Below, piece after piece: positions 23,393 through 30,134 of a stretch of DNA of 54,057 nucleotides. The notes beneath the pieces were generated by a model. The model was not told the DNA's origin, searched no databases, and saw only the letters and a program-made list of their open reading frames with translations. This stretch comes from Candidatus Palauibacter poriticola (GTDB taxonomy: Bacteria > Gemmatimonadota > Gemmatimonadetes > Palauibacterales > Palauibacteraceae): NCBI GenBank assembly GCA_012270965.1, contig JAAXHJ010000034.1:1-54057 (forward strand), given 5' to 3'. The translations under genes and the position numbers were made by a program. Within the stretch, counting starts at the first letter, position 1. Each line of letters opens with the position of its first letter.

Positions 23393-25979
23393 GAAGTGGC
23401 CGCACGTCTCGCGGGTGTGTTCTCTTCTCCCGCTCCTCCTTTGGATTTGGAGCCCCTGGAACTCGGTGCCGCTCGCGGGCCAAGACGCGGAGCGGTATCC
23501 GGGGCCGTTCCCCGGCGGGTATCCGGCGATGAGCGGGATCGGCGGGTCGGGGAAGATGTACATGGAGAGCTATTTCCCGCCCCCCGTCACGGCGTCGCCG
23601 ACCTATCCGGCGTTCTCACCGGATGGCGCGTCGATCGCCTTCGCCTACCAAGGTCGGATCTGGGCGGTCCCGGCCGAAGGGGGCGTGGCGCGGCAGTTGA
23701 CGTCCGGGGCCGGCTATCACTCGCAGCCGAGCTGGTCTGCGGACGGCCGTCACATCGCCTACGCCGCGGACATCGGCCTCAACCTCGACATTTTCCTGCT
23801 CGACCTCGAGAGCGGGGAATCCCGTCGGCTGACGGAAGATCCGGCGATCGACATGCGGCCGCGGTTCTCCCCCGGTGGTTCCAAGATCCTGTTCACGACC
23901 GGACGGGACGGGACGTTCGATCTCTGGGCGTACGACCTGGGGACGGAGGCGGCGGAGTCCGTCATCGCCCACCCGAGGGCGAACGACATGGCCGGCGACT
24001 GGATCGGCGACACGGGCGATATCGTCTTTGTCTCCAAGCGCGGCGAGGCGGCGCTCGGCTCGGGCTCCCTGTGGCGGTGGAGCGCGGACACCGGCGAGGC
24101 GGAACTCCTCATCCGCATCGAGACGAACTACCAAGCCTCGCCGGTCGTGGCCCCGCACGGCGGCTCGGTGGCCTACGTGACGGACGCCTCCGGGAACAAC
24201 GACATCTACCAGGTTCCGACCTACCCGGCGTCCGCGGCGCAGGACCGGTCCAGCCCCGGAATCCAGCAGGTCCGGCTCACGCACACCCGTACGGACGAGT
24301 ACTTCCCCTCCTGGTCCCCGGACGGGGAGCGTCTCGTCTACGCGCGAAACGGCGGCATCCACGGCCAGGAGCGGACGACCGACGGCGGCATGGGATTCGG
24401 GCTTTACACGACGGGGCGCGGCGGCGGCGAGCCGGTCCCGGTGAGCATCGAGGACTACGCGTGGTCCGAACCCACGGGCCAGGTGCAGGTCCGCGTCACC
24501 GACGGGAGCGGACGGCGGATCCCCTCCCGCATCTATCTGGATGCGTCGGACGGGCGGAGCTACTTCCCCGACGGCAGCTTTCCCCGCGTCCTGAGCGGGC
24601 CCGAGGACTACTACTTCCACACGGACGGCAGCTTCGCCGTCACCCTCCCGGTCGGGACGGCCAACCTCGAAGTGTGGCGGGGCTTCGAATACGAGCCCGC
24701 CATGCGCACCGTGGAGGTGCGCGCCGGGGAGTGGACGAACGTGGATGTGCGGCTGGAGCGCTGGATCGACATGGCCGCGGACGGTTGGTATTCGGGTGAC
24801 AATCACATTCACCCGAACTATGGCGGCCATTACTTCGTCACGCCGGTCGACCTCGGGAACAAGGCGCTGGCGGAAGACCTCAATGTGGCGAACGGCATGA
24901 TCGCCAACTATTGGGCGAACAGCCGCGTGGAGGATCTGGAACACTTCCTCGGCCACCCGCATCCGCACCCGGACCCGCGCACGATCGTCTACTACAATGA
25001 GGAGTACCGGCCGAACTTCTTCGCCCACATGTCGCTGCTGAACCTCGTCCAGCTCATCACGCCGTTCTACATCGGCTACGAAGGGACGGCGTTCCGCGAA
25101 CTCTATCCCGACAACGCGGCGGTGCTCAGGCGCGTACACGAACAGGGCGGCATCGGCGGCTACGTCCACCCCTTCGGGCTCAGCCACCGCGGGCCGGACC
25201 CGGCACCCGGCGGGGCACGCGAACTGCCCGTCGACGCGATCCTGGGGCTGGCCGACTTCGTGGACGTCTCCTGCATCTGGAGCGACGAACTGGGGACGGC
25301 CGCGATCTGGTACCGCCTTCTCAACACCGGGTCGCGGATCCCGGCCACGGCGGGGACGGACGCGATGACCGACATGTGGCGGCATCCGGCCGTGGGGACG
25401 ACGCGCTCATACGTCTACACGGGCGAGGAGGAGCTCGACTACGACGAGTGGGCGGACGCGATGGCCGCGGGCCACGCCTTCGTGACGAGCGGGCCTATCC
25501 TCACGCTCGACGTGGACGGCATGGGAATGGGCGAGGAGCTGACGGTCTCACGCGGCGAGAGCGTGACGGTCGCGGTCACCGCGCGGTCGCTGTTCGAGAT
25601 GGATCGCCTCGACATCATCCGGAACGGCGAGATCATCCACACGGTCGAGGCAGGCGGCGACGGCCGAACCCTCGAGGCGGAGATCGACGTCGGCATGGAC
25701 GGGAGCGGCTGGATCGCCGCGCGAATCCTGGGACCCGGGCAGCACGGCGCCATGGACAGCTATCTGTTCGCCCACACGAACCCGGTGTTCGTCATCGCCG
25801 ATGGGGAGCCGATCCGGTCGCGGGAGGACGCCGAGTTCTTCGTGCGCTGGATCGAACGGACGCTCGCGGACCTCCGTTCAATGGACCGCTGGGACGACCC
25901 GGCCCACAAGGACGAAGTCATCGCGACGTTCGAGGAGGGTCTCCGCCTGTACCAAGCCCAGGCGAACGATGGTCGCTGA
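23379..25979 (+). CDS. TolB-like propeller plus CehA-type metallohydrolase
   Basis: About 866 residues if started at GTG 23379; a GTG at 23415 is equally possible. A hydrophobic signal (LLPLLLWIWSPWNSVPLAGQD) follows. Residues about 70-400 hold TolB/PD40-type propeller repeats (YPAFSPDGASIAF, QPSWSADGRHIAY, RPRFSPGGSKILF, FPSWSPDGERLVY). The second half is a PHP-like CehA/McbA domain beginning DGWYSGDNHIHPNYGGHY, with HPHPHPDP, GGYVHPFG and ATAGTDAMTD as likely metal sites. It is paralogous to the gene at 17907-20105. The start lies inside the right repeat array next to the Fic gene, so the original 5' region may have been replaced. It overlaps the next gene by 11 bases. Confidence 0.78.
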   Translation: MNCGTKWPHVSRVCSLLPLLLWIWSPWNSVPLAGQDAERYPGPFPGGYPAMSGIGGSGKMYMESYFPPPVTASPTYPAFSPDGASIAFAYQGRIWAVPAEGGVARQLTSGAGYHSQPSWSADGRHIAYAADIGLNLDIFLLDLESGESRRLTEDPAIDMRPRFSPGGSKILFTTGRDGTFDLWAYDLGTEAAESVIAHPRANDMAGDWIGDTGDIVFVSKRGEAALGSGSLWRWSADTGEAELLIRIETNYQASPVVAPHGGSVAYVTDASGNNDIYQVPTYPASAAQDRSSPGIQQVRLTHTRTDEYFPSWSPDGERLVYARNGGIHGQERTTDGGMGFGLYTTGRGGGEPVPVSIEDYAWSEPTGQVQVRVTDGSGRRIPSRIYLDASDGRSYFPDGSFPRVLSGPEDYYFHTDGSFAVTLPVGTANLEVWRGFEYEPAMRTVEVRAGEWTNVDVRLERWIDMAADGWYSGDNHIHPNYGGHYFVTPVDLGNKALAEDLNVANGMIANYWANSRVEDLEHFLGHPHPHPDPRTIVYYNEEYRPNFFAHMSLLNLVQLITPFYIGYEGTAFRELYPDNAAVLRRVHEQGGIGGYVHPFGLSHRGPDPAPGGARELPVDAILGLADFVDVSCIWSDELGTAAIWYRLLNTGSRIPATAGTDAMTDMWRHPAVGTTRSYVYTGEEELDYDEWADAMAAGHAFVTSGPILTLDVDGMGMGEELTVSRGESVTVAVTARSLFEMDRLDIIRNGEIIHTVEAGGDGRTLEAEIDVGMDGSGWIAARILGPGQHGAMDSYLFAHTNPVFVIADGEPIRSREDAEFFVRWIERTLADLRSMDRWDDPAHKDEVIATFEEGLRLYQAQANDGR

Positions 25980-26685
25980 GGAACGCGGGCCGGCCACGCC
26001 GGCACCCCCGGGACTCGAAGCACCCGGCAACTTCGTCAACCCCGAAATACCGCTCGACGCCCTGCCCGGCGCCGAGACCGTCGACTGGATGCCGCTGCAT
26101 CCCCGTTTCGCGAGGCGTCTCCAAGTCGGGGCCTTCCTCCGGTCCGTCGCCTACGCCGCGGCCGCCGGAGGTCTCCACATCACGGTACTCGTCCGCAACC
26201 CCGGCACTTTCACGGCGTCGCCACCATGGCTCCCGGCGTTCCTCTGGACTCTTCTGGGCACCTTCTGTGCGTGGTCCGTCATCTGGCCGCTCATCGCCGT
26301 CACGCGGCGCGGCTACGTCGTCCGCGAGAACGACCTCCTGTACAAATCCGGCGTCCTCTGGCGCTCCGTGAAGGCGTTCCCCTTCAACCGCGTGCAGCAC
26401 ACGAAGCTCGACAGCACCCCGCTGGACCGCCGGTTCGATCTGGCGGGCCTGTCGGTCTTCCCGGCGGGGGGCGGCAGGGGTAACCGGATCCGCGGCCTGG
26501 GACGGGAGACCGCCGAGCGGCTGCGCGCGTACATCTCGGAGCGAATAGAGTCGGGGGCGGAAACGGCGGAGCAGTCCCGGCCCGCCGCGGAGTCGGTGTC
26601 CGCAGAGGCGGCCCCCGTTGCGATGCCCACGCCGGCCGCGGATGCGGCCGACCATGCCGAACCGGCCGCGAACGGCGGACAGTGA
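25969..26685 (+). CDS. bPH2 (YdbS-like) membrane protein
   Basis: A 238-residue protein with two membrane segments (about FLRSVAYAAAAGGLHITVLV and FLWTLLGTFCAWSVIWPLIAV) followed by a bacterial PH domain type 2 (TRRGYVVRENDLLYKSGVLWRSVKAFPFNRVQHTKLDSTPLDRRFDLAGLSVF). This is the arrangement of YdbS in Bacillus, which works with YdbT. The C-terminus is a long acidic, Ala/Glu-rich tail. The ATG at 25969 overlaps the preceding stop, and its own stop overlaps the next start as GTGA. Function is generally unknown; Bacillus YdbS/T are reported to affect envelope stress or bacteriocin resistance. Confidence 0.82.
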   Translation: MVAEERGPATPAPPGLEAPGNFVNPEIPLDALPGAETVDWMPLHPRFARRLQVGAFLRSVAYAAAAGGLHITVLVRNPGTFTASPPWLPAFLWTLLGTFCAWSVIWPLIAVTRRGYVVRENDLLYKSGVLWRSVKAFPFNRVQHTKLDSTPLDRRFDLAGLSVFPAGGGRGNRIRGLGRETAERLRAYISERIESGAETAEQSRPAAESVSAEAAPVAMPTPAADAADHAEPAANGGQ

Positions 26686-28295
26686 ACCCGTCGGCTACCG
26701 GCGATTGGTGGCGTTCGTCGCCCTTCGCGATCGTATTCTTCGCTGGGAACATCGTCAGGACCGCGGGGCGAGCCCTGATTCAGGGAGCCCTGCTACCCCT
26801 GATCGCAACCGTGCCGCTGGTGCGTGACAACCCCGGCATCATCGGTGCCCTGCCCCTCGTGTTCGGGGCGGTTCTCCTGCTGCCCCTCGTCGCAGCTATC
26901 GTCCAATGGGCCTGCTTCAGGTTCAGGATTGCCGAAGACCGGCTTCTCATCCGCCATGGTGTCTTCAAGAAGACCGCGCTTGACCTACCGTACGAGCGCG
27001 TACAGGGCATCAACGCCAGACGGTCCCTCGTCGACCGCCTGTTCGGGCTGGTCACGGTCACACTGGATACGTCGGGCTCGGTCCAGACCGAGGGCAGGCT
27101 GCCGTCGATCGGGATGGAGGTGGCTGATCGGCTGCAGCGCCGCGTCACGGCCCTTCGCCCCGGCCTCGGGGGCCTCGCCGCGGGCGGGGGAAGCTCGGCC
27201 GGAACGGCGCGCGGCCGCGGGCTCGGCGCGACGCGCGACGGCCGCATGCTGCTGAAGCTCGGCCCGGCCGACATGGTGCGCATCGGGCTCGCGAACCGGA
27301 ACTTCATTTTCGTGGCGGCGCTGATCGGCGTACTGGGCGATCTGCTCCGGCCCGGTGATCTCCTGGATCCCATCCTGGCAGCGGTCGAGGCGGGCCTCGA
27401 CAGCGCCGCGAGCGCGTTCACCGGGCTCGGGACACTCGCCCAGCTGGCTCTCGCGGCCATGGTGACCGCCTCCATCGCGGGCGTGGCGCTCCTCCTCACG
27501 GTGACTTCGGCGTTCCTGCGACACCACGACTTCACACTCCGGTACGACGGCGGTAGGTTCCGTTCGCGCGCCGGCCTGCTCACGCAGCGCGAGGTCTTGG
27601 TCGAAGCCCCGAAGATCCAGCAGCTGACCGTGAGCCAAGGTCTCGTGCTGCGCGGGTTCCGGCGGTACCGGCTCCGCGCCCTCCCCGCCGCAGCCCTCCT
27701 TTCTCCCGATGCCGTCCCCGCGGGAGTCGAAGTGCCCGATGTGCTGGACGTGCCGCTCCTGGGCGGGCGGCTCGCCGAACACCTTCGGACGCTTGTGTTC
27801 GCCGGGAAGGCGAAGGGAGTCTCCGTGCTTCCGCGCTGTAGGTCGTTCAAACGCGTGTCGCCCTGGTACATTCGTGCGCTCGCCGTCCGGTACTGCCTCG
27901 TCGTGGCCCCCGTCTTCGGGCTTCTTCTCTTTCTGGCGTGGGCTCGGGTTCCCGTCCACACGTCCACGATCCTCTGGTGGTGGGCCGGGTCCATCCCCAT
28001 AATGGTGCTCGCCGCCTGGCAGCGGTGGCGGCGGCAGGGATACGCGTACGACCGTGACGGACTGGCGAGCCGCAGCGGATTCTTGGGAAGCGAGGTCAAG
28101 GCGTTCCTCATGCGGAAGGTTCAGTCCGTGACCGTGAAGCAGTCCCCGTTGCAGCGCCGGAAGGATCTGGCGACGCTTCACGTCCAGTTGGCGTGCGGCA
28201 TCATCACGACCCCCTACCTCGAGCACTCCGCGGCTTGCGCGCTGCGGGACTACATCCTGTACCGGGTGGAGTCCTCGCGCCGGCGCTGGCACTGA
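26682..28295 (+). CDS. bPH2 (YdbT-like) membrane protein
   Basis: A 537-residue membrane protein, GTG start inside GTGA with the previous gene. It has three bPH2 domains interleaved with membrane segments. The first is near residues 75-135 (FRIAEDRLLIRHGVFKKTALDLPYERVQGI). The second is near 280-345 (LRYDGGRFRSRAGLLTQREVLVEAPKIQQLTV). The third is near 450-515 (YAYDRDGLASRSGFLGSEVKAFLMRKVQSVTVKQSPLQ). Hydrophobic pairs lie near 15-65, 205-275 and 400-440. This is the YdbT layout. It pairs with the YdbS-like protein, and both follow the TolB-CehA gene as a likely three-gene transcript. Confidence 0.85.
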   Translation: MNPSATGDWWRSSPFAIVFFAGNIVRTAGRALIQGALLPLIATVPLVRDNPGIIGALPLVFGAVLLLPLVAAIVQWACFRFRIAEDRLLIRHGVFKKTALDLPYERVQGINARRSLVDRLFGLVTVTLDTSGSVQTEGRLPSIGMEVADRLQRRVTALRPGLGGLAAGGGSSAGTARGRGLGATRDGRMLLKLGPADMVRIGLANRNFIFVAALIGVLGDLLRPGDLLDPILAAVEAGLDSAASAFTGLGTLAQLALAAMVTASIAGVALLLTVTSAFLRHHDFTLRYDGGRFRSRAGLLTQREVLVEAPKIQQLTVSQGLVLRGFRRYRLRALPAAALLSPDAVPAGVEVPDVLDVPLLGGRLAEHLRTLVFAGKAKGVSVLPRCRSFKRVSPWYIRALAVRYCLVVAPVFGLLLFLAWARVPVHTSTILWWWAGSIPIMVLAAWQRWRRQGYAYDRDGLASRSGFLGSEVKAFLMRKVQSVTVKQSPLQRRKDLATLHVQLACGIITTPYLEHSAACALRDYILYRVESSRRRWH

Positions 28296-28326
28296 CCAGG
28301 CAACGCCCGCGCCCTGCCGACCCCGG

Positions 28327-28446
28327 CTACCGGCCCTTGAAGTTCGGCGCTCACTTTTCCGTGAAGGCGCGCGGGCCGTCCGCGTGGTCCTCCGAGACGA
28401 GCATGCGCTCGTGTTCAGCGACCCCCTTCGCGGTAGCTCCGCAGGC
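28327..28446 (-). pseudogene. Enoyl-CoA hydratase C-terminal remnant
   Basis: On the minus strand the bases just after the endonuclease IV gene read EHERMLVSEDHADGPRAFTEK, a stop, then APNFKGR and a second stop. Crotonase-family proteins commonly end in SEDxxEGxRAFxEKRxPxFxGR, so the in-frame TGA appears to have replaced an Arg codon (CGA). Only about 40 codons are left and no crotonase core is found upstream. It is a fragment left by deletion, with its first bases overlapping the nfo 3' end. Confidence 0.5.
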
Positions 28447-29308
28447 GGGTGAGGTTCCGGACATCGGCGTCCGCGCCGTCGTCGCCCTTCGGAGTCTCCA
28501 GAATCTTGGGGACGCGACGCAGGCGGGCGTCCCGCATCAACCGCCGGAACGGGCTCTCCCCCAGGCTGCCCTCTCCGATCTCCTCGTGACGGTCCCTGCG
28601 CGAGGCCAAGGGGTGCTTCGAGTCGTTCACGTGGATGAGACCCAGGCGTTCGAGTCCCAACACCCTGTCGAACGCCTCCCAGACGCCCTCGTAGTCGCCG
28701 ACCAGATCGTAGCCGGCCGAGTACGCGTGGCACGTATCGAGACAGATGCCGACGCGTTCCCGCTGCGACTCCGGGATCCGGTCGAGGATGGCGCGGAGGT
28801 TCTCGAAGCTCGCCCCGACGGTCGTCCCGGCACCGGCCGTGAGTTCGAGGAGAACACGGGTCGGGCCCGCCACGGCTTCCAGCGCTTCGGTCACGCCCCG
28901 GGCGTTGCGCGCGAGTCCCTCCTCGAGGTTCCCGTCCGTCGCGTTCCCGGGATGGGTGACGAGGAAATCGAGGCCGAGGCGCACGCAGCGCTGAAGTTCG
29001 CCCCGAAAGCACCGTTGCGACATCCGCCACAACCGGCGGTCGGGGGATGAGAGGTTGATGAGATAGGAGTCGTGGGCCCCGGCGACCGCAATCCCGTGCT
29101 CGACGCGCGCCGCCTTGAACGACGCCACCGCCTCGTCGCCGATCTTGGGTTCGGCCCAGCGGTTGGGTTGCTTGGTGAAGAGCTGTAGGTTGGCCGCGCC
29201 GATCTCCGCCGCGCGCCGCGGTGCGGTCTGCACGCCGCCCGCCACCGAGACGTGGGCGCCGAGCTCGTCGTGGCCGCCCTCTCCCGCGCCCTCCCGCGGT
29301 AGGGTCAC
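28415..29308 (-). CDS. nfo: Endonuclease IV (deoxyribonuclease IV)
   Basis: A 297-residue TIM-barrel AP endonuclease. Recognisable zinc-site regions are LGAHVSVAGGV, LINLSSPD, FLVTHPGNATDG, LLELTAGAGTTVG, GICLDTCHAYSAGYD, LGLIHVNDSKHPLASRRDRHEEIGEGSLG and KILETPKG, matching the Nfo family in order. It cuts 5' to abasic sites in base excision repair in the cytoplasm. The GTG start at 29308 gives a short extension before the conserved LGAHVS. The length is normal. Confidence 0.93.
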   Translation of the reverse strand: MTLPREGAGEGGHDELGAHVSVAGGVQTAPRRAAEIGAANLQLFTKQPNRWAEPKIGDEAVASFKAARVEHGIAVAGAHDSYLINLSSPDRRLWRMSQRCFRGELQRCVRLGLDFLVTHPGNATDGNLEEGLARNARGVTEALEAVAGPTRVLLELTAGAGTTVGASFENLRAILDRIPESQRERVGICLDTCHAYSAGYDLVGDYEGVWEAFDRVLGLERLGLIHVNDSKHPLASRRDRHEEIGEGSLGESPFRRLMRDARLRRVPKILETPKGDDGADADVRNLTRLRSYREGGR

Positions 29309-29375
29309 GCCTTCCAGGGTGGCCGCACCACGACCAGCGGCGCCACGGCCGTGCCGTCGAGCCCCCGCGCCGTGG

Positions 29376-30134
29376 TCACGCCCTTCGGGGTGGTTGCGAC
29401 GGTCGCAGTTCGACTCGGCTCACGTGGGCTTCCTTCGGGTAGGAGAGCAACTGCGTGACCGCCGCCGCGCAGTCGTCGACATGCAGTCGCCAGGTCCGCT
29501 CCGGCACCTGCTCTCGGCCGTTGAAGTAGGTGTCCACGCTTCCGGGCATCACGATGCTCACCCGTACGTCGTCGTAGCGCACGTCGAGCAGCATCGCCTC
29601 GGTGAGTCCGAGCAGACCGTACTTGCTCGCATTGTACCCGGTACCGCCGCGGAAGGAATGACGGCTGGCGAGCGATGCGATGTTCACGATGAAGCCGTCG
29701 CCGCTCGCGCTCAGGTGGGGGAGCGCGGCCTTCGAGCAGTAGAAGACGCCGCCCAAGTTCACGTCGATCTGCCGTCGCCACTCCTCGACGGTGAGTTCCG
29801 CCAGCGGCTTGAAGATCCCGATTCCGGCGTTGTTCACGAGGATGTCGAGCCGGCCGAAGCGGGCCATCGTGTTCTCGACCATGCGCTCGCAGGCGCGCGC
29901 GTCCGCCACGTCGCACACGATGCCGAGGGCACGCCTGCCAAGTTCCGCCTCCGCCGCCCGTACCTCCGCCTCGGTCCGCGCGCAGATGGCGACGGAGGCG
30001 CCCGCCGCGAGCAGATGCTCCGCGACCGCGCGCCCGATCCCCTTCGTCCCCCCCGTGACGAGCGCGGCTTTCCCCGCCAAGGGTGGCGTCGTCTCACGGC
30101 CTCGGCGGCTCGCCCCCGGCTCAACCCGACCCAC
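29376..30134 (-). CDS. SDR-family NAD(P)-dependent oxidoreductase
   Basis: A 252-residue short-chain dehydrogenase. Motifs are intact: the cofactor motif TGGTKGIG (27-34), CDVAD, NNAG (101-104), catalytic S154 (NIAS), and Y167-NASK171, followed by VSIVMPGSVDTYF. The short 250-residue length and glycine motif suit a 3-oxoacyl-ACP reductase or generic alcohol dehydrogenase; the substrate is unknown. The GTG start overlaps the 3' end of the upstream 987-residue gene by 14 bases, so they are probably co-transcribed. Confidence 0.9.
   Translation of the reverse strand: MGRVEPGASRRGRETTPPLAGKAALVTGGTKGIGRAVAEHLLAAGASVAICARTEAEVRAAEAELGRRALGIVCDVADARACERMVENTMARFGRLDILVNNAGIGIFKPLAELTVEEWRRQIDVNLGGVFYCSKAALPHLSASGDGFIVNIASLASRHSFRGGTGYNASKYGLLGLTEAMLLDVRYDDVRVSIVMPGSVDTYFNGREQVPERTWRLHVDDCAAAVTQLLSYPKEAHVSRVELRPSQPPRRA

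Noticed and set aside
29305..29400. Possible C-terminal gene fragment between the SDR and nfo genes (ends ...VVVRPPWKA)
   Set aside because: It overlaps the nfo start as GTGA, which is suggestive, but it is short, unconnected to a start codon and matches no family I can name.
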